From positions 430,955-494,954 of the forward strand of contig NZ_RQFW01000010.1 in the NCBI RefSeq assembly GCF_004770145.1: a stretch of DNA of 64,000 nucleotides, given 5' to 3'. Positions 9,291-17,615 of this stretch are shown one piece after another. A program made the translations under genes and the position numbers. This stretch comes from Leptospira bourretii. GTDB taxonomy: Bacteria; Spirochaetota; Leptospiria; Leptospirales; Leptospiraceae. Position 1 is the first letter of the stretch; each line of letters begins with the position of its first letter. The notes beneath the pieces are model-generated. The model was given only the letters and a program-made list of their open reading frames with translations. It was not told where the DNA came from and did no database searches.

Positions 9291-10244
9291 TTAGTTTTGG
9301 ATTTTTTTGTGAGTCCATCTCCAATACAAGTATGCAAAAAGAGCAAGACTAGTTGTGATGATAAATTGTGTTAGGTGGACCACTGTCGCATACACAAGTC
9401 CTTCTCCCGGATCTCTTCCTAAAATAATAAATCCCGATATGATGGCGGCATGAAATACTCCGATCCCTGATGGAGCCGAAGGAATGGCAACACCCATCCC
9501 TCCTAAAAACATAAAGAGTAGAGCTTCTGGAAAACTTAGAGGCATACCAATTAGTAATCCGGCAAGTAAATAGGAGACAGCATAACCAAATATCCAAGTA
9601 GGAATTGAATAGAGGACTGGTTTCAGTAATTTATCGCCTTTTAGAAATGATGAAAATTCGACTAAATGATGGTCTAGTTTGTCTTCGTATAGCTCGTGTT
9701 TGCCGACAAAGCCAAATAGTTTTTTGATAAAACTGCGTAAGGGATCTAAAAAGTAACGAACAACGATGAGCCCAACAATCATTCCAAAAATGACAAGTGC
9801 GGAAATCAAAAGAAGGCTTAAGTTTTTGGATTGGCCAAGTCCCATGTAAAAGAGGGCAGCAGCACCAATCACAACGACAGAACCCAAATCCATCACCTTC
9901 TCTAAAAAGATACGACTGAATAGATGGGTAAGTGGAAGTTCTGTATCTCGTTTGTTCATAATGAGACGAACAAGATCTCCACCTCTTGCAGGAAGAACCA
10001 TATTTAGGCCAACACCGATGATGGCAGTGGTAAATGCTTTCGCAAAACTAATCTTTTTTTCTAAAAGATAATACCAGCGAATCGAAAAGGGAACAAAAGC
10101 CAAAAGATTGGATAAAAATAACAATGGAAAAATCCACCAGTTGATTTTCCCTTCTAAACGTTCAAATTCAGCAAGGTCAAAATTCTTAGAAAGAAAATAG
10201 ACCGCAATGCCTGAAACTAAAATTCCAAATAATAATTTTCTCAT
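9291..10244 (-). CDS. UPF0104 / lysylphosphatidylglycerol synthase TM-region flippase-like protein
   Basis: Polytopic inner-membrane protein of 317 residues with about eight hydrophobic helices. GLNMVLPARGGDLVR (about 79-93) and PSAPSGIGVFHAAI near residues 257-270 are the conserved loops of the LPG_synthase_TM (AglD/UPF0104) family. Members flip or modify lipids or glycolipids, and the stand-alone form lacks the aminoacyl-transfer domain. It is the last gene of a minus-strand operon, 10 nt after a HIT-family gene. A role in lipid or glycan transport is family-level knowledge; the substrate is unknown. Confidence 0.85.
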   Translation of the reverse strand: MRKLLFGILVSGIAVYFLSKNFDLAEFERLEGKINWWIFPLLFLSNLLAFVPFSIRWYYLLEKKISFAKAFTTAIIGVGLNMVLPARGGDLVRLIMNKRDTELPLTHLFSRIFLEKVMDLGSVVVIGAAALFYMGLGQSKNLSLLLISALVIFGMIVGLIVVRYFLDPLRSFIKKLFGFVGKHELYEDKLDHHLVEFSSFLKGDKLLKPVLYSIPTWIFGYAVSYLLAGLLIGMPLSFPEALLFMFLGGMGVAIPSAPSGIGVFHAAIISGFIILGRDPGEGLVYATVVHLTQFIITTSLALFAYLYWRWTHKKIQN

Positions 10245-10254
10245 ATTCTCCTAA

Positions 10255-10599
10255 TTAACCCGGTGGCCACTGCATATGACGACCACCTAACATGTGGAAG
10301 TGGATATGTTGGACGGTTTGTCCGCCAAAATCTCCACAGTTGTTTACTAAACGATATCCCTTTTCTGAAATTCCATTTTGGTGGGCCAGTTTGGGGATGG
10401 TTAGAAAAATTTCTTTTATGATATCTGGATTCAAATCTCCAATTTGGTTCATACTAGAAATATGAACTTTCGGGATGATGAGTACATGGAAGGGGGCTTG
10501 CGGAGTAATATCATGAAACACTAAAATGTTTTCTGATTCATATTCCTTTTTGGTTGGGATTTCCCCACTTGCAATTTTACAGAAAAGACAATTTTCCAT
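10255..10599 (-). CDS. HIT-family nucleotide hydrolase (HinT-like)
   Basis: Histidine-triad protein of 114 residues and normal HinT length. It starts with CLFCKIASGEIP, a common zinc-like Cys pair of HinT proteins. The catalytic triad HIHFHMLGG (H-x-H-x-H) is near the C-terminus, followed by RHMQWPPG, typical of HinT. The family hydrolyses purine nucleoside phosphoramidates and adenylylated adducts in the cytoplasm. It is separated by 1 nt from the ROK kinase gene upstream and by 10 nt from the flippase-like gene downstream, so it belongs to the operon. A second, distinct HIT gene lies at 36032. Confidence 0.93.
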   Translation of the reverse strand: MENCLFCKIASGEIPTKKEYESENILVFHDITPQAPFHVLIIPKVHISSMNQIGDLNPDIIKEIFLTIPKLAHQNGISEKGYRLVNNCGDFGGQTVQHIHFHMLGGRHMQWPPG

Positions 10600-10600
10600 A

Positions 10601-11503
10601 TTATACTTTCTCCTTTGAAAACACGAGCGATGCAGCGCCTAAAGCTCCGGATAAACTTCCTCCGGCACCAATTTTGAGTCGATCGTTTAACACGGGAAAG
10701 ATATTGGATCTAATTTCGGATTCCAACACTTTACCAAATAAATCATAGGATTTTGTGATTCCACCCACAAAGACCACTGCTTCTGGGTTAAGCAAATGAA
10801 TCGCTCCACGAACCGCATGAGCTAGTGCCAAGGTTCCAAAATGTAAAATTTCATGGGCAATTGGATTTTTCTCCCGAACCAGTCGGAAAAATGTTTCTGC
10901 ATTTTCCAAGGTTTGCTTGGACTTTTCTACATAACGGTTTAAAAAACCACGTGTAGAAAAATAACTTTCAACACATCCATGAACCCCGCAACCGCAAAGA
11001 GCACCACCGATGACAGATGTTGTATGGCCAATTTCAATTCCGTTGCCTAAATAACCGGAATAAAGAACTCCTTTATCTACAAAACCACCACCTACGCCAG
11101 TTCCAAGAGTAATGATGAGTTGTGATTCTGTATCTTTATAAACACCGAAGTAGGCCTCACCAAGTGCTGCGCAGTTCGCATCATTTTCATACCAAACAGG
11201 AAGGGAAAATTCTTTTTTGAGTTCTTCTCCTATCGGTAAGTTTTTTAGGCCTTGCAGATTGGCACTGGATATCATAATCCCTTGTTCATTGTTTATGGGG
11301 CCAGGAGATCCAACACCAATTCCAATTGCATCGGGTATTAGCGGACGAATGGTATCTTTTAAAATTTCTAAAAAACTTTGGTTGTCTAAATGTTCTGGTG
11401 TGGGGGAAACAAGGGACTTTAGTTCTTTTCCCGTTTCTTCAAAGAGGCTTACTTTGATACTCCCTCCACCGATATCCACCCCGATGGCATTTCGCAAACT
11501 CAT
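10601..11503 (-). CDS. ROK-family glucokinase-like sugar kinase
   Basis: Sugar kinase of the ROK family, 300 residues. The phosphate-binding segment [16 protein letters not shown] lies at the N-terminus, [17 protein letters not shown] in the middle, and the ROK zinc site [11 protein letters not shown] (CxCGxxGCxE) near 160-175. GHT at the start of the zinc module supplies the third metal ligand. These mark a glucokinase or N-acetylhexosamine kinase acting in the cytoplasm; glucose is the default guess. The start codon overlaps the stop of the LolD-like ATPase gene by 4 nt (ATGA), which indicates translational coupling. Confidence 0.88.
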   Translation of the reverse strand: MSLRNAIGVDIGGGSIKVSLFEETGKELKSLVSPTPEHLDNQSFLEILKDTIRPLIPDAIGIGVGSPGPINNEQGIMISSANLQGLKNLPIGEELKKEFSLPVWYENDANCAALGEAYFGVYKDTESQLIITLGTGVGGGFVDKGVLYSGYLGNGIEIGHTTSVIGGALCGCGVHGCVESYFSTRGFLNRYVEKSKQTLENAETFFRLVREKNPIAHEILHFGTLALAHAVRGAIHLLNPEAVVFVGGITKSYDLFGKVLESEIRSNIFPVLNDRLKIGAGGSLSGALGAASLVFSKEKV

Positions 11504-12171
11504 TCTCCCTTAATGACTTGGTCGAATTTCCCTTGTTTCATTTCATAAACAGTTTGGGCATCGAAGGCAAGTTTCATATCATGTGTAACAAGGATAATGG
11601 AATGATTTCGTTTGTTGTATTCATTTAATAGGAGTTGGACCAAATAACTATTTTCTGGATCCAAATCTCCAGAAGGTTCGTCCGCAAATAGGATGGCTGG
11701 ATCGTTGATGAGTGACCGAGCAATTGCCGCTTTTTGGATTTGTCCTCCCGACAAAGTACGAGGAAGGGAATTTTGTATGTCACCTAACTTTAAATGTTCG
11801 ATCAAATAATCGCATTTACGAATATAGTCATCATTCGAAAATTTACGAGTAAAGAGAGCTGGCAAAAGGATGTTTTCCCTGATTGTCAGGTTTCCGACAA
11901 GTTCGGAAAATTGAAAAACGAGTCCTAGGTCACGAGCTCGGATTTCCGCCAGTTCTTGTTTTGATATTTGCGAAAGTTTGATTTGGTCATACAGGATGTC
12001 ACCTTCTGTCGGTGAGAGCATTCCAGTGAGCATCGAGAGTAAGGTGGTTTTGCCGGAACCGGATGGTCCAATGATGGCAACATAGTCTCCTTGGTTCACA
12101 TCAAAACTCACGGAACTGACAGCTTCTTCTTTGCCAAATCGTTTGGTCAAATTGTGAACACGGAGTAACAT
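11500..12171 (-). CDS. LolD-like ABC transporter ATPase
   Basis: ABC ATPase of 223 residues with all core motifs: Walker [10 protein letters not shown] near 36, Q-loop VFQFSELV, signature [15 protein letters not shown] near 143, Walker [13 protein letters not shown], and the H-loop VTHD. The layout and the SGDLD after Walker B are those of the LolD/FtsE/MacB group, which couples to FtsX-type permeases in envelope processes rather than small-solute import. The gene start overlaps the stop of the preceding small membrane protein by one base. The partner is therefore most likely that protein. Confidence 0.9.
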   Translation of the reverse strand: MLLRVHNLTKRFGKEEAVSSVSFDVNQGDYVAIIGPSGSGKTTLLSMLTGMLSPTEGDILYDQIKLSQISKQELAEIRARDLGLVFQFSELVGNLTIRENILLPALFTRKFSNDDYIRKCDYLIEHLKLGDIQNSLPRTLSGGQIQKAAIARSLINDPAILFADEPSGDLDPENSYLVQLLLNEYNKRNHSIILVTHDMKLAFDAQTVYEMKQGKFDQVIKGE

Positions 12172-12779
12172 TATTTTTGTCTCCGGATGGATTTGTAAGG
12201 ATCAATGAAAGAGCTGATCCCGATGGCGGGAACAGAAACAAGAAGTCCTAATGTGATAAAGAGAACCAAACAAGAAAAAACGGATTTGATTTCGTTAATG
12301 AACCCGAAGTCTGCTGGTGGATTTAAGTAAGCAAGATTTATCAGGATCGCCATTAGGAAACTTGGTAAAAATAGGAAAAATAAGGACAAAGAGTGGAGCC
12401 AGATACAACCCAATCGGTTTCCTCCTATGGCCATCATCACTCCAATGTCACCAAGACCGTGAAGGCAATGAAAGAAAAAGAGAGCCATCAGCGCAAAACT
12501 CGTGGAATAAAAAAGAATCTGCGGAGATTGGTCAAAGGAAACGATACTAGTAAGGGACACACCTCCATACAGATGGAAGTGAATCCGGATAGTGAGTAAA
12601 AAGAATGTAAAAACGAGGGCACCGACGAGGCCATAGGCCGCCGAGTAGAGTCGATCCCGGAAGAGAAGTCGAAGAGCAAACGAAATGTAGGTGAGTTGTA
12701 TCACTTCCAGGACAGAATTGACGTAAGACTCTTTTTTACCAACTAAAATAGGAAAATAGGAAGTAAGCGAATTTGGCAT
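12171..12779 (-). CDS. Small FtsX-like ABC permease
   Basis: Membrane protein of 202 residues with four likely helices: about 44-66, 84-108, 122-148 and 165-190. The segment [18 protein letters not shown] matches the cytoplasmic coupling loop of FtsX/LolC permeases (consensus REIGI-x-x-A-x-GA), and the C-terminal [22 protein letters not shown] matches their end. It lacks the large extracytoplasmic domain of LolC/E and looks like one FtsX core only. It is one base from the LolD-like ATPase gene. The ATG at 12779 overlaps the divergent TTG start at 12773, so the true start may be further in, for example the GTG at 12704. The function is inferred from the partner gene. Confidence 0.65.
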   Translation of the reverse strand: MPNSLTSYFPILVGKKESYVNSVLEVIQLTYISFALRLLFRDRLYSAAYGLVGALVFTFFLLTIRIHFHLYGGVSLTSIVSFDQSPQILFYSTSFALMALFFFHCLHGLGDIGVMMAIGGNRLGCIWLHSLSLFFLFLPSFLMAILINLAYLNPPADFGFINEIKSVFSCLVLFITLGLLVSVPAIGISSFIDPYKSIRRQK

Positions 12780-14317
12780 TTTTTATCTTTGTGGGAGCAG
12801 CTGTGATTATGCTCGGGTTTCTTTTGACCTTCATTGTAGGGCAAAGAAGGGATAGTTATGCCAAGGCCTTAAGTCTTGCCACTCTCGGGAATTTCTTGGA
12901 TGCTCGGGCCCTCGTTCGAGAAAAGCTGGAAGAGGACCACCAAAACCCCTATGGCCACTATGTTATGGCAAAAATCTATGCCATGGAGAATGACCCCTTA
13001 AACGAAGCCAAACACCTCGAAATCATTAAAAAAAACAACCGGTATACAAAAGAAATCGATTCCGTAACGGTTTCAAACCGAATCGCTGAAATCTATTATA
13101 CCAAGGATTTTTTTGAAGAGGCTTTTTTTCATTATTTAGATACCCTCCAGGCAGACCGTTCGAATCCCATTGCCTGCCTTCGGTTGGGGTTTATGGCCCT
13201 AGGACAAAAAGAATTTAAAATTGCAGACCATTTTTTCTCAAGAATCCCGGAAGAAAAAATCAATCTCTCCTCTTACTTCATTGCACGTGGTGTGATCTCC
13301 GGTGTGACAGGTGGGGGAAAGGAAAGGGAATACTTTGAAAAGGCATACAAACTAGAGAAGTCTCCTGTTTCGGGATTTTTATATGCCTTATCTCTTTCTC
13401 GGGAGAACAAACATAAAGATGCCGTGAAAACGGCTGTGGCCATCAGCGAACAGATCGAAGATGAGTTTGTGCGTTTTACCCTCTTTCAGTTTTTAATGAC
13501 AGAAGCCATCCTCATGCAAAACTTTCCAGAGGCATTGAAGTATGGTCGTTTGTGTTTGGAAATGGCAAGGCTCAATGCTTGGCCAAGTGAAATCATAGAA
13601 ACAAGCATTCACTTTGCAATGATTACTGTGTATATGGGAAGACTTGATGATGCATCCGAATATTTGATTGAAGCGGAGGCAGAACGGTTGGATGATCCCG
13701 ACGTTGTGGCTCTTGCCAATTTAAAATATAGATTGGAGCGGGGAACAGGAACTGTTGAATCATTAACTCATGAATATGATCTTTCGCGGGAACTCAATTT
13801 ATTATCTGTAAACTTATTTCCTAACTCTAGATACTTTGAACTAAGTGGAATGCGTTCTTCTAAACCTTTCAATATCAAAGGGATGGTGGATGATGCGGGA
13901 AAAAAACTAACATCCAAATTGGATATGCTCGGTCTCGATAAATTTGAAAAGTTCATTAGCCTTCCTGGGACCAATTTTAAAAACCAAGCCACTCGTATGG
14001 TCATGAGTATGGGGTATCGAGTCACAAAAGAAATGTCGAACCCTGAAGCCGATGGTGTGAATTTACTTGCCTCTTCCAAAGAAGACGTAAACAAAAGAGC
14101 ACTTTTCCGTGTCCGCAAATGGAAAGATGCAAAAGTTTCGGATGTTTTTTTGCGAGAGATGACAAACCAAATGGAAGAGTTGGGTGCCACCAAAGGTTAT
14201 GTGATTGGTAATTTTGATGTCACAGAAGGTGGGAAAAAAATCATCGCAGCAAGTAACGGTGCCCTTGAGATGTACAGTGGGGATCTGTTCGAGGACCTTC
14301 TCAACAAAACAATGTGA
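12773..14317 (+). CDS. TPR-repeat membrane protein with C-terminal Mrr-like domain
   Basis: Protein of 514 residues. A TM helix at about 2-22 is followed by a long helical TPR-like region (about 30-330; for example FLDARALVREKLEEDHQNPYG and ACLRLGFMALGQKEFKIADHFF). The C-terminal part (about 390-510) resembles the restriction-endonuclease-like Mrr fold. It contains FKNQATRMVMSMGYRVTKE, then ALFRVRKWK, LREMTNQMEELGATKGYVIG and a GDLFEDLL ending. In Mrr the active residues are D-x(n)-QxK or ExK; here VRKW keeps only a Lys and an Asp precedes it (EADGVNL), so activity is uncertain. A GGAAG ribosome site supports the TTG start at 12773. The gene is divergent from the mini permease. Confidence 0.7.
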   Translation: MAFFIFVGAAVIMLGFLLTFIVGQRRDSYAKALSLATLGNFLDARALVREKLEEDHQNPYGHYVMAKIYAMENDPLNEAKHLEIIKKNNRYTKEIDSVTVSNRIAEIYYTKDFFEEAFFHYLDTLQADRSNPIACLRLGFMALGQKEFKIADHFFSRIPEEKINLSSYFIARGVISGVTGGGKEREYFEKAYKLEKSPVSGFLYALSLSRENKHKDAVKTAVAISEQIEDEFVRFTLFQFLMTEAILMQNFPEALKYGRLCLEMARLNAWPSEIIETSIHFAMITVYMGRLDDASEYLIEAEAERLDDPDVVALANLKYRLERGTGTVESLTHEYDLSRELNLLSVNLFPNSRYFELSGMRSSKPFNIKGMVDDAGKKLTSKLDMLGLDKFEKFISLPGTNFKNQATRMVMSMGYRVTKEMSNPEADGVNLLASSKEDVNKRALFRVRKWKDAKVSDVFLREMTNQMEELGATKGYVIGNFDVTEGGKKIIAASNGALEMYSGDLFEDLLNKTM

Positions 14318-14949
14318 TGAAATTTCAAAACCTACGTATTTCTTTTTTTGTTTTATTCTTATTTGTTTTCAATCATTGCCAAATCCAAACAAGTGGATCC
14401 GAACCAAGTAATGGAAAATCCAATCCGCAAAAAGAAACCAAAGATCTCAATGTTTCTACAAATCCAGAAAAGAAAGAACTCATTTGTCCCATACCTATGG
14501 TGTTAGGTAAAATTTATGGATCTTCGTTTTCCAAATTTGACCAAACTGTTGTTTTTTCCGAATTAAGAATTTTACTTTCTGATCTTTGTGAAAGGAAATT
14601 CCACCACCTCATCTCTCTCATTCATCCGACCAAAGGTTTGTATGTTGATGCCAAAGGGTATTGGTCTGTCGAGGAAGTGAAAAATGACCTAAACGATCCA
14701 TACGGATACTTTCAGGTTTATTATTTTGACCAAGAGAAGTTGGATCAAAAAAAAGGAAGTTTCGGAAATTTGACTGTCCGTGATGTATTTTCTTTCGCCA
14801 AACAAGTAACAGTTGATATTTATGTAAGTTCTATTGAAGAGGTAGAGGTTAAATTTCGGTTTGAGGAAAATCCAAAACTAGAACGGTATTTAATTAATCC
14901 AAGTTTTATCAAAGTGGAGGGACATTGGTATCTCCTCCGAATGTTTTGA
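14317..14949 (+). CDS. Hypothetical lipoprotein
   Basis: Protein of 210 residues with an N-terminal hydrophobic stretch ending in FVFNHC, a loose spirochaetal lipobox, then a Ser/Asn/Lys-rich linker. The rest is a mixed alpha/beta domain with no motif I recognise (PMVLGKIYG, YVDAKGYWSVEEV and a WYLLRMF end). It starts in a TGATG overlap with the stop of the TPR/Mrr-like gene, so the two are probably translated together. The GTG at 14314 is an alternative start. It is convergent with ruvA, with only a 1-nt gap. Confidence 0.7.
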   Translation: MKFQNLRISFFVLFLFVFNHCQIQTSGSEPSNGKSNPQKETKDLNVSTNPEKKELICPIPMVLGKIYGSSFSKFDQTVVFSELRILLSDLCERKFHHLISLIHPTKGLYVDAKGYWSVEEVKNDLNDPYGYFQVYYFDQEKLDQKKGSFGNLTVRDVFSFAKQVTVDIYVSSIEEVEVKFRFEENPKLERYLINPSFIKVEGHWYLLRMF

Positions 14950-14950
14950 A

Positions 14951-15550
14951 TTATCTGGTTCCAGTAATTACTTGTTTGACTATCTCTGATGCGGTTGCGA
15001 GTGGATTTACTTTTTTGACATCGGACACTTGTTTTGTGGCCGTTTTTTCATCAAATCCAAGTTGAATGAGGGCAAGAGTTGCCAGATCCGTTTCTCTGTC
15101 TTCTGGATCTGTTTTTGTTGATTCATCACTCAGGAAAGTTTCTAGTTTTTTTAAGTTCTGTTTGATTTCGAAAAGAATTTTTTCAGAAGTTTTTCCCTTC
15201 ACTTTCGGAATTTTTTCCAAAGTTTTTCTGTCATCTTCTTTGGCAATTTTGTACAAATCGTCCGCTTGAAAAAAAGATAAAATTTTTAAGGCAGTGAGTT
15301 CTCCAATTCCATGCAAAGATTTGATGAGTTGGAAAAGTTCCCTGTCTTTTCTTGTGGAAAATCCAAACAAACGTTCTCCTCTGTCTGTGATGGAATGAAA
15401 GATATGTAAAAAAATCTCCTCTTTCATTTTTTCCTTACATTCTAAATGTAAGGGAAAGGGAATATGAATTTCATATCCGACACCTGCTACATCAAGGACC
15501 AGGTGATCCATTTCTAATTGAATTAATTTCCCACGTAAACTTGCAATCAT
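14951..15550 (-). CDS. ruvA: Holliday junction branch-migration protein RuvA
   Basis: RuvA of 199 residues, normal length. It binds four-way DNA junctions and loads the RuvB motor in homologous recombination. The start MIASLRGKL is diagnostic. The OB-fold domain (about 1-63) ends with GERLFGFSTRKDRELFQLIKSLHGIGELTALKIL, which includes the first helix-hairpin-helix. The second HhH is IPKVKGKTSEKILFEIK at about 115-130. The C-terminal three-helix RuvB-binding domain (LATLALIQLGFDEKTATKQV) is also present. No ruvB or ruvC is adjacent. The gene diverges from the cNMP/patatin gene at 15690. Confidence 0.96.
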   Translation of the reverse strand: MIASLRGKLIQLEMDHLVLDVAGVGYEIHIPFPLHLECKEKMKEEIFLHIFHSITDRGERLFGFSTRKDRELFQLIKSLHGIGELTALKILSFFQADDLYKIAKEDDRKTLEKIPKVKGKTSEKILFEIKQNLKKLETFLSDESTKTDPEDRETDLATLALIQLGFDEKTATKQVSDVKKVNPLATASEIVKQVITGTR

Positions 15551-15659
15551 CGTATCGGTTCCGCTTCCAAATTCTAGGAATCCATCTCTCTGGCGACAAC
15601 TCTTTTGTTTTCCATCCCAGATACAAGGGACATCCGGGTTATAGAGATTCTCTTTTGCC

Positions 15660-15711
15660 TGGTTTTACAAAGAAAAGGAGGTTGAATTTTTGCATCCATC
15701 TTGTAAAACCA
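15660..15711 (+). promoter_or_regulatory. Inverted repeat bracketing the ribosome site and TTG start
   Basis: TGGTTTTACAA (15660-15670) and TTGTAAAACCA (15701-15711) are perfect 11-bp inverted copies. The 30-nt spacer holds the strong ribosome site AAAGGAGG (15674-15682) and the TTG start at 15690. In RNA this would form a hairpin with the initiation region in its loop; in DNA it could be an operator. The AAAGGAGG, 7-8 nt before TTG, is the reason for choosing this start. Confidence 0.6.
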
Positions 15712-17600
15712 ATGAGGTGAAACGAATTCGGTTATCAAAAAATCCTAGTCTGGCACAGTATCTCACTTTGGCAGATTTATTTAAAAATTTACCGCATACG
15801 GTTCTTCGGGAAATGAAGGACCAAACAGTTCGGGAATTTTTAGTAGGGGGAGAGATCTTATTCGAAGAAAATTCAGAAGGGAATGATTTATATATTTTAG
15901 CTGCAGGCAAACTTCGTTATGAAAAACGAGGTGTCGACGGGTCCATTCGCGACGTAGGTGAATTCAAACGACTTGATATCATTGGAGAACTGAGTTTGTT
16001 CACTGGAGAAAGACGATCCGCTACAGTGAAAGCAATTCGCGATTCTGAACTCCTTCGAGTTCCAAGAGATGTGGCTTTGTCCATTTTACTCAAATACCCA
16101 GAGAGTCTTTTACAAATCACAAAAATCATCGCGGAACGTTTGGCGAATGCAAAAAAAGAAAACCAGGAATTTGTTCCGCTTTCTCGAACCTTTTCTATTT
16201 TAACAGCTCTTCCAAAAAATTACTTAGATGAAATCATTCATAAAATTGGTCTCGTATTCCTAAGGTACGGATCTTTTTGTGTTATTGATGAAAAGGTTTT
16301 TTTCGATCGAACAAGCGAATTGCAGTCGTTAGATGAAAAAGACAGAGAACCTTGGATCATCCGTTTTTTTTCTCAAATGGAAGCAGAATATGATTTTGTT
16401 TTTTACCTCTTAGAAGACAAAAAAGAATTCACGACTTGGTCGGAGAGGGCTCTTCGTCAGTCTGATTCCATTTTATTCATCAAAGAGGCAACGGCTGACC
16501 CAAACTGCATTCAGTTAGAATCTCTTCTCGATAAAAAACAAATCAAAGAAAGAAACCAAATTCTCGTCCTTCTCCAACCGAATGCAGTGGATGTGGTTCC
16601 AGGGACCATCAAACATTTACAAAAAAGAAAGTTCCAACGGCATTACCATGTGCATTTTGACCGCTTGGATACCTGGGAAAGATTGGGAAGGGGTTTACTT
16701 GGAAAATCCATTGGTCTGGCATTGGGAGGTGGGGGTGCCAAAGGATTTGCCCACTTAGGTGTTTTGCGGGCCTTAGAAGAAAACAAAATTCCTATTGATA
16801 TGGTTTCCGGTACGAGCGCTGGAGCTATTTTTTCTGCTCTCATTGCGATGGGTGAAACAAGTAAAGGTAGTGAAGAAAAAGCAAAGGCCTTTTGGATCTC
16901 CAAAGACTTGTTAAATGAATATACAATTCCTGTTTTATCACTGACCACAGGTAAAAAATATACGGAAGCCATTCGGCAATTTTTTGGATCCATCCAAATA
17001 GAAGATTTATGGATTCCGTATTTTGCCATCGCAACTGATTTATCACATTCAGAAATTCATGTCTTTGACAAAGGTGATTTATGGAAGGCAATTCGAGCAA
17101 GTACATCCATTCCCGGAGTGGTCCCTCCTTTTATTGATGAGGGAGTTGTGTATGTCGATGGAGGAGTGCTTGACAATGTTCCAGGAATTGCCCTGAAAGA
17201 ACGAGGTGTAGGAAAGATCATTTCTGTAGATGTTTTTGGTGATATTTATCCTGACCAAGACAAGGAATTATCTGCTTATTTTGATAAAACAAATCCTGGT
17301 GTGATGACAAATCCTTTGACCCAAATGACAAACTTAATCAACTTTAATGAAATTTTAAGACCCAAGTTTCCACCCATTGGGGACATTATCATTCGATCAA
17401 TCTTGGCTTCGAGTAGGGACCGGATCCGACAAACAGAAAAGATATCAGATTTGTTTTTGCAAATTCCAACGAATAACTTTGGACTTTTAGATTGGTTTGC
17501 TTATGAACGTCTCATTGAACTGGGATATGTATCCTCCGTTGATAAAATCATTAGGAGTCGGGAGAAATTTTTAAATCCTACTTTACAATCAATTCTTTAG
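15690..17600 (+). CDS. cNMP-binding domain / patatin-like phospholipase (NTE-type)
   Basis: Protein of 636 residues with a domain order like neuropathy-target-esterase and RssA/YchK relatives. A cyclic-nucleotide-binding domain (about 30-140) holds GGEILFEENSEGNDLYIL and GELSLFTGERRSATVKA. A middle region (about 150-330) is followed by a patatin domain from about 345. The patatin motifs are the glycine loop GGGGAKGFAHLG, the nucleophile Ser 376 in GTSAG, and the catalytic Asp 490 in VDGGVLDN. It should be a lipid acyl hydrolase, possibly gated by a nucleotide. The TTG start has an excellent ribosome site. Fifteen nucleotides separate it from an NlpC/P60 gene, followed by a second patatin gene. 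Confidence 0.92.
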   Translation: MHPSCKTNEVKRIRLSKNPSLAQYLTLADLFKNLPHTVLREMKDQTVREFLVGGEILFEENSEGNDLYILAAGKLRYEKRGVDGSIRDVGEFKRLDIIGELSLFTGERRSATVKAIRDSELLRVPRDVALSILLKYPESLLQITKIIAERLANAKKENQEFVPLSRTFSILTALPKNYLDEIIHKIGLVFLRYGSFCVIDEKVFFDRTSELQSLDEKDREPWIIRFFSQMEAEYDFVFYLLEDKKEFTTWSERALRQSDSILFIKEATADPNCIQLESLLDKKQIKERNQILVLLQPNAVDVVPGTIKHLQKRKFQRHYHVHFDRLDTWERLGRGLLGKSIGLALGGGGAKGFAHLGVLRALEENKIPIDMVSGTSAGAIFSALIAMGETSKGSEEKAKAFWISKDLLNEYTIPVLSLTTGKKYTEAIRQFFGSIQIEDLWIPYFAIATDLSHSEIHVFDKGDLWKAIRASTSIPGVVPPFIDEGVVYVDGGVLDNVPGIALKERGVGKIISVDVFGDIYPDQDKELSAYFDKTNPGVMTNPLTQMTNLINFNEILRPKFPPIGDIIIRSILASSRDRIRQTEKISDLFLQIPTNNFGLLDWFAYERLIELGYVSSVDKIIRSREKFLNPTLQSIL

Positions 17601-17615
17601 GTTATCATAGAAAGT

